DNA of 64,000 nt from Aegilops tauschii subsp. strangulata (lineage: Eukaryota; Streptophyta; Magnoliopsida; Poales; Poaceae). The DNA lies in the NCBI RefSeq assembly GCF_002575655.3, contig NC_053039.3, positions 236,446,622-236,510,621 of the forward strand, written 5' to 3'. Both the position numbers and the translations under genes were made by a program. This document shows positions 11,310 through 23,731 of this stretch, piece after piece. Position 1 is the first letter of the stretch. Each line of letters begins with the position of its first letter. The notes below the pieces were generated by a model that ran no database searches, was not told the origin of the DNA, and worked only from the letters and a program-made list of their open reading frames with translations.

Positions 11310-11794
11310 CCTCCTGAATATACAATTACATCCATCACTAGTAGCCAATTGAAAATTTAGATATGTACACATGACACATTGATCATAGGGCTAATATACT
11401 CCCAATATACTATGATCCTATTTGCATTTTCCATTGTCATGCACACACATTGAACAACAGAGCTAATATAACTACATATTGTGGACAAATTTATATACTA
11501 ATGAATCAAATAACTTCTTAATCAATGGATTCCATTTGGGCATATGAAATTCAAAACCCCAATCTGAGTAGCATTCAAAAACAAATCTAATAGGGACCCA
11601 ATCTAATAAGCATACATGTTTGTAGCATTAAAAACCCCAATCTGTGAGCATTAAAAACAAATCTAATAAGCATACATCTGTGTAGCATTGAAGCACATCT
11701 AATAAACAGATCTATCTAGCATTTTGCAATGAATTTATCCAACAAACCCTAGTACAAAAACCCCCATCCCTCCAACACAGAAAACCCCGGCCCA
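11310..11794. other. Upstream flank of the XS-like gene, no gene seen
   Basis: AT-rich DNA with several repeats of the phrase CAAATCTAATAAGCATACAT-like text near 11580-11700. It ends in a CCC-rich segment next to the CACTA terminus. No reading frame is supported. Confidence 0.4.
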
Positions 11795-12194
11795 CACTAC
11801 AAAAAAGACACTTCCGTGATGATACATATTTGTCACAGTAGGTCACGTTTTCTGTCATGCATGTACATCCATGACAATTTTATGACAGAATCAAGATAGT
11901 CATACCTGTGCTATCGTAGAAGTGTTCCATGACATTACCAAAATTATCATCAATGGAAGTGTCCACTTCCATGACGATAAATCGCGTGTCATAGAAGTGC
12001 TTTCGTCAAAGGTGACCGACACGTGGCATCCACCATAACGGGACACCGTTAAGCTATTGGGTCCGGTTTTGGATCCGGTAACCCGTTAACAGCCCGGACC
12101 AATGGGAAATTTCCACGTGTAAAATTCTGATTGGCCGGAGGAAACACGTGTCAGCTCGTCAGTGGGTCAGATAGGCGCCTATGATATGTCGACA

Positions 12195-13010
12195 CGTGCG
12201 ACGGCCCACCACTGGCCCATTTAGCTTACAATGGCCGGCCCGTTTGACTTGGTGAAGATAGCGGGCTGGCCCATGAAAAGCCTGTTAACGGTCTCTTCGC
12301 AAATAGCCCATTTTACGGCCCGGTAACTCACGGCCCGTCAGGGCCTACACGAAATCGTCCCAACAACGTCATGTGGGCCGTCGAATATAACACCAGCCCA
12401 TTTCACTTTCGGCCCATGTATGGCCCACGACGTCTTTCGGCCCATATGAGGCCTTCATATCTTTAGGCCCTTTAGAGGCACACGGTGACTCTAGCCCATA
12501 ATGAACAGTAAACTTCTTTGTACCCGTTAACGGCCCATGATTCACATGGGCAATTTCCAGCCCATGTTAGCTTTCGGCCTACTTACGGCCCATACGTTCT
12601 TGGGCTCCTTTCCGGCCCTCGATTACTTCCGGCCCGTTACTGGCCTGTTCCCCTAATGGGCCAAATTCGGCCCGTGGCAAGAGTCGGCCCATTTCTGGCC
12701 TGTTAACCCGTTGCGCCATTTCCAGCCCGTCCTATATTCTGGCCCATTAATGACCCGTTATGCTTGTGACAGAATTAAGCCTTTGCTGTTCTCCGGCCTG
12801 TTAACGGCCCGTTACCGTGCTGGGTCGATACCAATTACGCCCGTTTATGGCCCATGTAGACCCATTTATCGGACGACCTAAGGCCCGCCGATTCTACGGC
12901 CGTGTTGGAGGCCCATTTAAGGACGGCTCGTAGGAGGCCCATGGATCCTATGGCCCGTAGCAGGGTCAAGGTTACCACGGTCCGTATATGGCCCATGGTT
13001 GTTGCGGCCA
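12195..13010. repeat. CACTA subterminal GGCCC-motif repeats
   Basis: About 25 copies of GGCCC, mostly as GGCCCAT or GGCCCGTTA and in both orientations, are spread over 800 bp next to the terminus. In En/Spm-type elements, arrays of short subterminal motifs bind the element's own regulatory protein. That role is transferred here by analogy. Confidence 0.7.
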
Positions 13011-15659
13011 CTAGTAAACCAGGGAAAAAGAAGACAAATAAGCCTGAAACTAACGCTAGGCTATTAAGGCGATTGCACAGATTACATCCACTGGGCATCA
13101 AAGATCGCCACCAGTGCAAATATAGGGAACACCCTACACTGTACAAAAATGGCTTGTTGTTTTCTTCAGCCGGTGGCTGGACGTTAAGAAATTTTTTTAT
13201 ATCTCAACAAAACAAATTACAACTATAAAACAAAAGGAAGGTTGGCATAAAAGTTAACAGTCTGGCAGATAAATGCACCACGAGAAGTCGACAAGCTCAG
13301 TTCATTTGACCTGACTGTTATGTTTTCATGTTGTATTGTCTGATGGAGCACCATAACCTCCGCCTTCATTTCTCCTAGGCTCCTGAACAACATAGCAAAT
13401 GTCTGATAGTCTGGTTTCAAAACCATGCATATCTTGACGACATCGAACAATGTCTGTCCTTGTTTACAAAGGGTCTCTGTTAGGGAATGGACTTGTGTCT
13501 GGAGCGTAGATATAACATTGTTTTGAGCTTGCATATCTTGATCATGAGGCAGTTTGGACGAGATTGCCTTAACAACCAACCCAGTATTATGCAGGAACGT
13601 GCTTTTGGCACTGTTAGTGGATAGGTACTGACCCACAGCAGCAAGAGCTGACATCACGGTTACAGTTGCCTCGCCACCTTCATAAGGTGGCGGTTCCACC
13701 ATTTTTTTCCCATAGCTTGCTGAAAAGTTGAGTTTTTACATTAGTAGTACCAGAACAAAAGATATTAAGGAGGCAGCAAAACCAAACAAAATAGCTTTTG
13801 TCTATATACAGAACTTATTCTAGTGAACCCATGTAAAATGTTAGTTGTATTTTACTGCAAAGTACATAATAAAACCAGGTTCCAAACATATGACCATGTA
13901 CCATGGCTAATGTATTGTCTATTTCTTCACATTGTATTGACATCTAAGGATAAAGAGACAAATTTTATAATACGGTAAGCATAGTATGACATCATTCATA
14001 TCACAAATCAACTGAGCACAGACAAACAGGCAATTGTAACGCTGTGTGGGCAAGTCCAGCACGGAACTAGATTACAGGTCAAGATCAAAGGAACATCACT
14101 CCTCTCTTTTAAACCTTGTAAGGTGCAATGATACGCTAAGACAATTGTGTATAAAATTGAAAAGAGTAATAGACATTGGCTACAAACCATGCAGTTCAAG
14201 GCACAAGTCAGAGTAAGTAGTAGTTAAAAGGCATGAGGATTAAGGACTTACAACAGCGGCTTTGACTGGTGTAGTCATGCCCTTCGTCTTGCTGGTGTGA
14301 TAGTCCTTGAAGATTTCCACAACATTTGGTTCAGGTACTTTTTGGTCCTTGCGGGCTTTCCTCTGCATTTGGAACAAGTCAATATAGATCTGATAATACG
14401 GTACAGGGAAAAGAGTGAAACAGCAGCTAATTACAAGAGCCTCATAGTGTGCAATATAGCTACGAGATCCTGTCGTCTGTTGGAATTTCACTTTCGTACG
14501 GTTGGCCTTGTTCTTTGAATAGTTAACCTACAAGAAGATAGATTTGTGTGGCACATGCGTAAATAGGACTTCAACATGTGATCTGATCACATATATATAA
14601 TGTACCTGATACTTCGGATCAGACCAGTGTTTAACGAGGCCTCTCCAGTCTTCATCCGATATATTTTCCACTAGAGATGTTTGGGCAAGTTCACTATTAA
14701 ACTTGCCTTCAAAGTGAGTTTTCCTCAAGTTATACCGATGCTGTCACAGAGAAGACTTGAAAACATGGGTGCAAGCTTGTCTGGTTGCATCATCTTGGCT
14801 CTCCAACTTGAACCTCATCTTTTGAAAATTATGGGAGTCTCATTATCAGCAACCTAGAAAGTATTGGACAGAGCAAGACGATATTACTAGTTTCCATACA
14901 TAACCATACTTACAGACAAATGGTCAAGGAAGGTGTTGAACTGGGTTTCGTCTTTGTCATTCCTGTACTGAATCCATGTTGGGAGGATACGTACATGAGA
15001 CCTAACGGCAACCGCTGCCTCTGATACTGACTTGGCTGACTCTGTAGCATCACGTGGCCTTTTTAAACCTGCCTCAAAACGGATCTCCATTCTTCCTCCT
15101 CTAGATTTAGTTAACCTATCGAGAATTATCCCTGATGTTTGTTTCCTATTGCGCCTAGGTTCTAGTCCAACAACGAACATAGGAAGTGTTAGTGTACATC
15201 AAACTGTGAGACTACATATAAAGAAGCATGCAACTGTAACTTGACTCCAGCAACTACCTTCTTGCTGTTGAAGCTCACAAAGTTCATCTGATCTTGCCAA
15301 CTCATCTTGTGTCAAGAGTGCTTCGGAAGTAGTGTCAGGTGGCAAGGGAGCTTGGGAACGTGCTGCTAGCTGAGTTGACCAACGAGTAAATCATGCAGCT
15401 GGTGGTACTGTGGAAGGTGTTGCAACAACTAGGGCTGTCTCTGCTTGTTTGGTGGCAGCTATTTGTTTCTGCTTGGCTTGTTCTGCAGCTCGTGTAGCAC
15501 GGGATACCCTGTCGATACAATTTTCCGCTAGAATTTGACCTTCTATTGCACCATCAGTACCAGCAGAATCTACAGGATTCTTCCGCTTCCCTTTCCCTAT
15601 CGTTGTGTGTTGCTTCCTCTTTCTTTGTGCCATGTTAAGTCAAGCCGACAAGAAAAACG

Positions 15660-17970
15660 AATAACAATTTAGTTCTTCAGAACAAATTGATGCATGATAC
15701 AGACGAACTGAACTTTGATGTTAGACAACCACATGATAGGAGGATGTAATATGTACGAAAAATAGGACGACATGAGATAACCAGAACTATGATGTGTAAA
15801 CTAAGCAGAAGACATTTCACTAAATTAGAAGCAATGCAATGGAAGGTAGACACCATATGAAAGATGCTACAAATATCGCTCTGCCAAGTTAACAATACCA
15901 CACTGCCAAGCTAGAGAAAGCACCTCGGATGCCGGTTTCGCCGGAAGACCGCCATCGGTCCCTGCCTTATTTTTTCCTTCCTCTTTCTTAATTGTATTGC
16001 CTTCTCAAGTCAAACCCACAAGAAAAATGAATAAAAATTCGTTTTCCAGAACTCATTGATGCAGGATGCTGATGAGCACTACTTTAATGTAAGGCGACCA
16101 CATGATAGGACGATTGAATGTGTAAGAAAAAAGGACAGCATTGCATATTCACAGCTATGATGTGTAAACTAAGCAGAAGGCATTTCAACAAATTAGAAGC
16201 AATGAAAGCTAGACACCATATGAAAGATGCAACGAATATCACTCTACCAAGTTAAAACTGTCTCGTCATAAGTGCCATTTCAACAAATTAGAAGTAGTAC
16301 AAGCTAGAAAAGAATGTGAGATGTAACCTATATCACACTCCCATGTCAAACGTGTCTTATGGTAAGTGATTGTTGCAGGTTACACAACAGTAGTACTTTG
16401 ATGTAAGAACATGGTGTGATAGACAGATATTGTATGTTCTAGAAACAGGAACACGTGTCTTAGTCACAAGTATAATGTGTAAAGTAAGCAGATGAAATTA
16501 AACAAAATTAGAAGCAATACAAGCTAGACATCATACATAACATGCAACCACATATAACAGTGCCAAGTTAGAGGGAGCACCTGTGATGGTGCACTAGGGG
16601 AGACGTGCTCATCACCAACACAGGAGTGTCTATGCATGTGTTGTCTTGGAAATCATCTTGGGGGATGGAGGAGTAGAATCTGTAGAGGCCCTCCGTTTGG
16701 AAGGAGCACCTTCATCCGCTGCCTTGCTAATTTCCTTCCGCTTTATTGATTTTGAATTGTCAAGTAAAACTAACAAGAAAAAGCAATAAAATTCACTCTT
16801 CAGAACTCATTCATGCATGATACTGACAATCACTACTTTGATGTAAGGCAAACACATGATTCCAGGTTGGAATAATACGAAAAACAGGACGGCATGGCAT
16901 ATTCACAGCTATTTGTGTAAACTAAGCAGAAACCATTTCAACAAATAAGAAGCAATGCAAGCTAGACACCACATGAAAGATGCAACCAATATGACTCTGC
17001 CAAGTTAAAAGCGTCCCATCATAAATGGCATTTAAACAAATTAGAAGCAGCGCATGCTATAAATCATATGAAAGATGCAACTAATATCACACTGCATACA
17101 CTGAAGGTGTCTCGTCATATTGATTTATGCGGGATACAAAAAAAATAGTTTTATGTAAGGACATGCTTAATAGACAGATGTACTATGTACTAAAAACAGG
17201 AAGGCATGTCACATTAACAGGTATAATGTATAAACTAAGAAGGATAGCACATGCAATTTAACTAGATTAGAAGAATTACAATCTAGACACCATATGCAAC
17301 ATGCAACCACATATCACGCTGCCAAGTTAGAGCAAGCACTTGCGATGCTAGTGTAGGGGAAATGCGGTAATCAACTATAGAGCTATGTTCACTATCTTCA
17401 TCTAGCCTTGCTGTTTCTTGAGAATTATGTGGGGAGGCTGACGCTGCATTCTTTAAATGAGGATCTTTTATCACACTAGTCCACTGGCCTGACTGCCTCA
17501 TCATAAGTGACTGATGAGGGATACACAAGAACATTAGTTTGATGTAAGAACATGGTTAATAGACAGATGTACTAGTATGTACCAAAAAACAGGAAGGCGT
17601 GTCATATTCAAAGGTATAGTGTGTAAGCTAAGCAGATACAATTTAACCAAATTGGAAGCAATACAAGCTAGACATCCGGCTAGAGTGGTGAGCATGATCA
17701 TCTAGGACCTGAGAGCCTGGTGGGAGGCGGGCTGCTTCGCCACCATCGTGGCTTTTTAGTTGGCTTCCAGGTGATGCATGTCTGTGCTGGGCTTGTCACT
17801 GGCTCAGCCAGTGCCCTGACTAGCTATTTGTCTTCTGGTGCTCCTGAGATGGTGGTTCATGTAAAAAATATCTTTCCTTATCTTGATAAAGACCGACTTC
17901 GGCCTTTCGAATACAAGCTAGACACCATATGTAACATGCAACCACATATGACACCGTGAAGTTAAAGCAA
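15660..17970. repeat. Diverged tandem array of intron-exon cassettes
   Basis: Units of about 200-400 bp recur, with signatures GTGTAAACTAAGCAGAAG, AGAAGCAATACAAGCTAGAC, CCATATGAAAGATGCAACC and CTGCCAAGTTA. Copies are visible near 15.7-15.9, 16.0-16.3, 16.4-16.6, 16.8-17.1, 17.15-17.35, 17.55-17.68 and 17.91-17.97 kb. Several end in the same splice-donor text (CAG or CAA then GTGCTTGC on the minus strand), so introns and their bordering exons of the CACTA gene were duplicated together. Confidence 0.7.
17675..17909. mobile_element. 235-bp insertion with a 15-bp direct duplication
   Basis: AATACAAGCTAGACA stands at 17660-17674 and again at 17910-17924, on either side of unrelated, GC-richer DNA. 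Removing the insert restores one continuous cassette of the array. A duplication of this length suits LINE/SINE-type integration. The insert has no recognisable poly(A) tail or tRNA-like boxes, so its class is open. Confidence 0.45.
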
Positions 17971-19053
17971 GCACCTGGGATAGTGGTTCACGGCGAGCGA
18001 GATCATCAACTCCAGAGCTACGTTCCCCATCTCCATCTGCTGACACTACACCCTTTAATGTCTTGAAACGTGTCTGGCCTAGCCGCGTACCACGTTGGAG
18101 CGACTTCTCTCTTCTCTTTTCTGCTTCTGTCAAGGCAGGGTCTGAAATACCCTTGCATAAAAACACAATAGTGAGAGTATGGGTGAAGTGTGTGCAGAAC
18201 TAGTGCACTGTAAAAGTAGCAGATAGCAGGTGGCTGAAAAATAAATGACAGGAGACATATGATAGCTCTACAACATTGCATGGCAAACAAAATTAGATTG
18301 TACTCCGTATGATTTTGTAATATATGAGCACAGGAAATGCAGGTACTCCTCCAGCACACCACCACATGTGGTCCTATCAAGATAACAGACGACTAAAAAT
18401 AAATAGGCCAGTCATTTTTTTATGAACCGTCCGATCTATAAGGAACGGGCAGATGGTCTTCGTCTACCTCCTGCCAGTCATTGTTGACGATCTTTCTCGA
18501 ATCGCGAGCGACCACCGGTCCAGACCCCTGCCTCTGCCGCCCCGCCCTTCCCTCGACCTCACACCACCGCCGTGCTTGGCAGCGCCCCCAGGCCATCCCT
18601 TTAATCCCGGCCGACCTCCAGATCGGGCGCCAACAACTCTAGGCACCACACGCCCCTAAGATAAACACCGATGCGCTGCTTCCCCGACACAATAGGCGGA
18701 CTAGCGCCTGTTACGCCGGGGAATGATTCCGTTAATTGGGAATCAACTGACCAGGAATTGAAATCCAGTGGGGCGACGGACCTCTAGCTAAGGTGAAATA
18801 GTATATGAGGAGAAACCTTGTGCATCGCGAGTTACTAGGAACATCTAGTATCAAGAAGAAGCGGTCAACTAGTGTCTTCGGTGGGATGAATATCGTGCAA
18901 GCAGACACATAAGATTTGCACGAATAAGGGAAGAGGAGTACCATTTTCGGTCGCCGGCGTGGTCTCCTCCACATGTTGCGGCAGTCTTCTTCTTTCTGCT
19001 GGGGGAACCGATGTTTCGGAGGAGGTTGCAGGCTTGGACGAACCCATGGCCAA

Positions 19054-20588
19054 ATTGTTGACTGTGTTACCGTGGCTGTATGTCGGCGGAGGGGAAGCAG
19101 ATCCGAGGCGGTGAAGGACGGCGTAGCAGGAACAGCTCCGGTGCGGTGGACGGTGGCGAAGTTGGAGCGGCAGCGGTGAGGTGCATGACGGCGTGGTTGA
19201 ACTGGCTCAGGTACGGGCGGCTCGGCCTCGGCTTCAACTACTAGCCGTGGAGGGCGTTGCAGTTGAGGTTGCGGTGGATGACGACGTCGGGGTATCGGCT
19301 CCGGCGAGATGGAGGAGGGCGGCGGTTGATGGGTGGGATGGGGTGGCGGACGGAGGACGCCGGGGGTTTCGCGGCTGGTGGAGAGGTGGTTTTGGTGCGC
19401 ACGGAGTACGAATGGGGAATCGAACATGGGGGGGGGGGGGGCGGGTGGAGCTAAGGTAGATCCATGTTTCGGTCTGGGACGCGCTTGTTTTTGGCTTTTT
19501 TGAACAGATGGGACGCGCTTGTTTGAAATTTGGGGAAAGTACATACTTTACCCCCCTCTTAAATTTTGGACCTACTGCGGGTCGGGGGTAGGATGGTAAT
19601 CCCAGGTGTCCCAAATAGTGGGTGGGAGCGATTTCGGCCGCGCGCATGTGTGCTTAGGCGGCCATTGTGTATGAATGTTTTTCGGAGGCGGTTGCGTGGT
19701 GTCTAGATGAAGCTACAAACCTACCCCGGTTTAGACCTTTGGACGTCGGGCCGGTAGGTTTCACGGGTCGGAGTTAGAAAAGGAATTTCCTTCTACTACC
19801 AAACATTGGTCTCACGCGGTTTCGGGCGAGTAGAGGCTCTTTTGGCGCTTTGTTCAAAATTTTGAAACAGAAGCATTCACGTTTAGAGTACTCTTGAACT
19901 TTGAGGATTGACCTAAATATAGAATGTTAAATTTGACCTTGTATGTTTGAAAACCTCATTAAATTATCCGCTTCTTTTTGAAATTTTGACACTTGAAAAT
20001 CCTATAACTACGATTATTTTGGAATGGAGGACCTAATTTTGAATCTATTTTGTACACGACTATATATGCTATTATGTACAAAATCAGAGCAAAGATTGGT
20101 GCCCCCATAATTTAGGTATGATTTACAAATGCCATGATATCGAATTCAAATAATTGAATGGGCTTCATGTTGAATTCGATTTTTTAAACCACCTTAAGTT
20201 GAATTCAAATGTATGCTAGTTCATAGCTAGCTATTTATAATGTTCATTGTGTAACTTTCGTATGTATAATGTGCTTTACACACACAACATGGACTATACT
20301 TACATTTATATTCGATTGCTAAAGCGATGCATTGTCAGGAGTTCAAAATACTAACTATGTGGATCAATTATGTCGAATAATAACATGGACATGCTCAAAT
20401 TTGATAGAATCTAGATGTCCGATGGATCAATGACCGTTCCTTACGCGAATTGCAAATATCATCATCCCATCCTAATATTTGGATACAATTTATATCTTTA
20501 ATCAATGTGTACATCAGTCTTTTACATGTAGTTTCACTCTCCATCGGTGGTCTCTCACACATGCTCACACTCTCTCTCCCGAGGTGTC
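19054..20588. other. Upstream region of the CACTA gene, no further gene
   Basis: To about 19640 the DNA is GC-rich with a long G run near 19429-19441, and frames on both strands are by-products of composition. It probably holds the 5'UTR and promoter of the minus-strand gene. From 19640 to 20588 it is AT-rich with repeated TTGAATTCAAA-like phrases and no coding signal. Confidence 0.45.
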
Positions 20589-22158
20589 TGATACGTCTCC
20601 AACGTATCTATAATTTTTGATTGTTCCATGCTATTATATATTCTGTTTTGGATGTTTAATGGGCTTATTTATACACTTTTATATTATTTTTGGGACTAAC
20701 CTATTAACCGGAGGCCCCCCAAATAGCTGTTTTTTTGCCTATTTCAGTGTATCGCAGAAAAAGAATATCAAACGGAGTCCAAACGGAATGAAACCTTCGG
20801 GAGCGTGATTTTTGGAACAAACGTGATCCAGAGGACTTGGAGTGGACGTCAAGCAACCAACGAGGAGGCCACTAGGCAGGGGGGTGCGTACCCCCCTGGG
20901 CGCGCCCTCCACCCTCGTGGCTCCACCGACCTACTTCTTCCTCCTATATATACCTACGTACCCCCAAACCATCGAGGGGCACCACGAAAACCTAGTTCCA
21001 CCGCCGCAACCTTCTATACCCGTGAGATCCCATCTTGGGGCCTTTTCCGGCACTCCGCCGGAGGGGGCATTGATCACGGAGGGCTTCTACATCAACACCA
21101 TAGCCTCTCTAATGATGTGTGAGTAGTTTACCTCAGACCTTCGGGTCCATAGTTATTAGCTAGATGGCTTCTTCTCTCTCTTTGGATCTCAATACAAAGT
21201 TCTCCTTGATTCTCTTGGAGATCTATTCGATGTAATCTTCTTTTGCGGTGTGTTTGTCGAGATCCGAGGAATTGTGGGTTTATGATAAAGATTATCTATG
21301 AACAATATTTGAATCTTCTCTGAATCCTTTTATGTATGATTGTTTATCTTTGCAAGTCTCCTCGAATTATCAGTTTGGTTTGGCCTACTAGATTGATCTT
21401 TCTTGCAATGGGAGAAGTGCTTAGCTTTGGGTTCAATCATGCGGTGCTCGATCCCAGTGACAGTAGGGGAAACGACACGTATTGTATTGTTGCCATCGAG
21501 GATAAAAAGATGGGGTTTATATCATATTGCATGAGTTTATCCCTCTACATCATGTCATCTTGCTTAAAGTGTTACTCCGTTCTTATGAACTTAATACTCT
21601 AGATGCATGCTAGATAGCGGTCGATGTGTGGAGTAATAGTAGTAGATGCAGGCAGGAGTCGGTCTACTTGTCACGGACGTGATGCCTATATACATGATCA
21701 TACCTAGATATTCTCATAACTATGCTCAATTCTATCAATTGCTCAGCTGTAATTCGTTTACCCACCGTAATACTTATGCTATCTTGAGAGAAGCCACTAG
21801 TGAAGTCTATGGCCCCGGGTCTATTTTCCATCATATTAATCTCCCGTCAACAAGCTATTTTTATCTTTGTTTATTTTGATTTCTTTACTTTTAGTCTTTA
21901 TCATAAAAATACCAAAAATATTATCTTATCATCTCTATCAGATCTCACTTTTGCAAGTGGCCGTGAAGGGATTGACAACCCCTTTATCGCGCTGGTTGCA
22001 AGGTTCTTATTTGTTTGTGTAGGTACGAGGGACTTGAGCGTGGCCTCCTACTGGATTGATACCTTGGTTCTCAAAAACTGAGGGAAATACTTACGCTACT
22101 TTGCTGCATCACCCTTTCCTCTTCAAGGGAGAACCAACGCACTGCTCAAGAGGTAGCA
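20589..22158 (+). repeat. 5' LTR (1,570 bp)
   Basis: It runs TG...CA and includes a TATATATA box near 20947, then a leader with CTTCGGGTCCATAG text. It retains about 340 bp near the 3' end (roughly 21786-22120) that the partner LTR has lost. Confidence 0.8.
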
Positions 22159-22392
22159 AGTGCCGGGGACTCTACGCACAAGTCAAGACATACCAAGTAC
22201 CCATCACAAACTCTTATCCCTCGCATTACATTATTTGCCATTTGCCTCTCGTTTTCCTCTCCCCCACTTCACCCTTGCCGTTTTATTCGCTTTCTTTTTC
22301 ATTTGCCTTTTTCTCACCAGATCTATTGTTTGCTTGTGTTACCATGTGGCTTCTATTTGCTTGCATCTTTGCTTGCTAAAAAATCTATTGAC

Positions 22393-23731
22393 ATGGATCC
22401 ACTTAAAGTGTTCTATTTGGACCATCTTCGATCCTTATGCGCTCAAGCTGAAACCCCAACTAGCCTAGTTGATGGGAACTCTTTAGATGAGCATGCTCAC
22501 TTTGTGCATCACCGTTTGTCTGAAAAAGGGAGACTCTTATGGGATCAAATAAACAGATTGCTGTGTTATGCTTGGAATCTTTTTGTGATATTACTTGTTG
22601 CTCTAAGAACCCTAAAAACACCTTCCCTACCTATGTGAGTTTAATGAAAATGAAATCTTATCTTCTTATGCAAAGGGTGTTTATAGTTACTATGATATCA
22701 AACAAATTGAAGAATTCGTTGCTTTTAAGGGTTCTTACGAAGTTGCTTCTTTGATTGAAAAGTATGATATTACTCTTTACGAATCTGAAAATTTTGACAT
22801 ACTTGAATATTGCTATGAAAACTATGCTCATAATGTCTATGTCAAAGAATTTATTGAAAGAATGACCGTTGCTTCTAAAGAAAATAATGATATGCATGAA
22901 TCTATAGATGATTATGATTCCGATGATTTGATTGAAATATCCCTTGATGAACATGATGCTTCTTGTGGCCATGATGCCAATATTTATGAAGATGAATTTG
23001 CTATAGTTCCTTATGTTAAACATGAGATCGTTGCTATTGCACCGATACTTGATAGTTCCTTCGATGAAAAGCATGATTGCAATGATGTTATTATAAATTC
23101 TCTTGATGTCAATTGTGCTAATAATATGCAAAACCCTAAGCTTGGGGATGCTAGTTTTGCTATGTCTACTACTTGTTGCAATGATCATGATTGGGGTGAT
23201 TCTTTGTATGATCTTGAAAATTTATATAAGCCCCATGATGAATATGAGATTGATAATAGTGTTTGTGATAATATTGAAAGTGGGTTTGGAAGAGTGTCAA
23301 CTTTAGATCCCACATATTTGGAGAATGTTCAATCTTATGCTATTTTTGATAAAAGTGGGTTTGGAGAGGTCATGACTTTAGTTAATGTTAATCCCACTAT
23401 TTTGGAAGAGTGTCAACTTCGCATGCATGTGGATCGTGTTGAGAATATGTTATGTGATAGCTATTTTGTTGAATATTCTTATGATCCTACATGTAATTAT
23501 TATGAGAGAGGAAAATATGGTTGTAGAAATTTTCATATTACTAATTTGCCTCTCGTTATGTTGAGATTGCTATTGTTTCTTTCCGCTTCCTTGCATATGC
23601 TAGTTTTTGCTTGCTATGATAATTTGTTTCCCTATAAGATGCCTATGCATAGGAAGTATGTTAGACTTAGATGTGTTTGCCACATGTTTCATGATGCTCT
23701 CTTTGTGTTTCAATTATCATCTTTCGTGTGA
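22393..23731 (+). pseudogene. Accessory ORF of the non-autonomous LTR element
   Basis: The frame opens with MDPLKVFYLDHLRSLCAQAE at 22393 and breaks near 22560-22650, where the reading shifts. It then continues in one long open frame to 23731. The product is acidic, with paired SGFGRVSTL and SGFGEVMTLV repeats (each followed by a P-T-x-L-E motif), a Cys-rich CNYYERGKYGC block and a hydrophobic stretch (LPLVMLRLLLFLSASLHMLV) before a basic end. A diverged inverted copy is at 3551-4623. No known domain is recognised. A membrane role is only suggested by the hydrophobic segment. Confidence 0.55.

Larger units (their letters stand above)
13223..19053 (-). pseudogene. CACTA Ptta/En/Spm-type (Transposase_24-like) gene
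   Basis: A many-exon gene. Exons supported by matching splice phases are 19053-18942, 18141-17975, 17510-17340, then about 15633-15258, 15161-14914, 14818-14606, 14527-14435, 14362-14252 and 13719-13223. Further short exons near 16.7 and 15.9 kb are less certain. The core (WIQYRNDKDETQ, then DEDWRGLVKHWSDPKYQ, NYSKNKANRTKVKF and VVEIFKDYHTSKTKGM) matches the plant Ptta/En/Spm transposase family (PF03004), which acts at element ends in the nucleus. The C-terminal exon looks coiled-coil. Lesions are an in-frame TGA at 15391-15393, a TGA at 14744-14746, and a frame break at the seven-A run 13702-13708. The gene reads toward the subterminal repeats. Confidence 0.65.
11795..20588. mobile_element. 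CACTA DNA transposon, left terminus and body
   Basis: The left end is CACTACAAAAAAGACACTTC at 11795, in the form usual for Triticeae CACTA elements, followed by an inverted-rich subterminal region. Inside is a minus-strand Ptta/En/Spm-type gene. No matching ...TAGTG right terminus was found before the LTR element at 20589 or after it, so the right limit is provisional and the element may be truncated or continue beyond the nested insertion. Confidence 0.7.

Noticed and set aside
18732..19544. A 270-codon minus-strand frame rich in Pro and Arg
   Set aside because: It overlaps the better supported first exon of the CACTA gene in another frame and is caused by GC-rich, stop-poor DNA.
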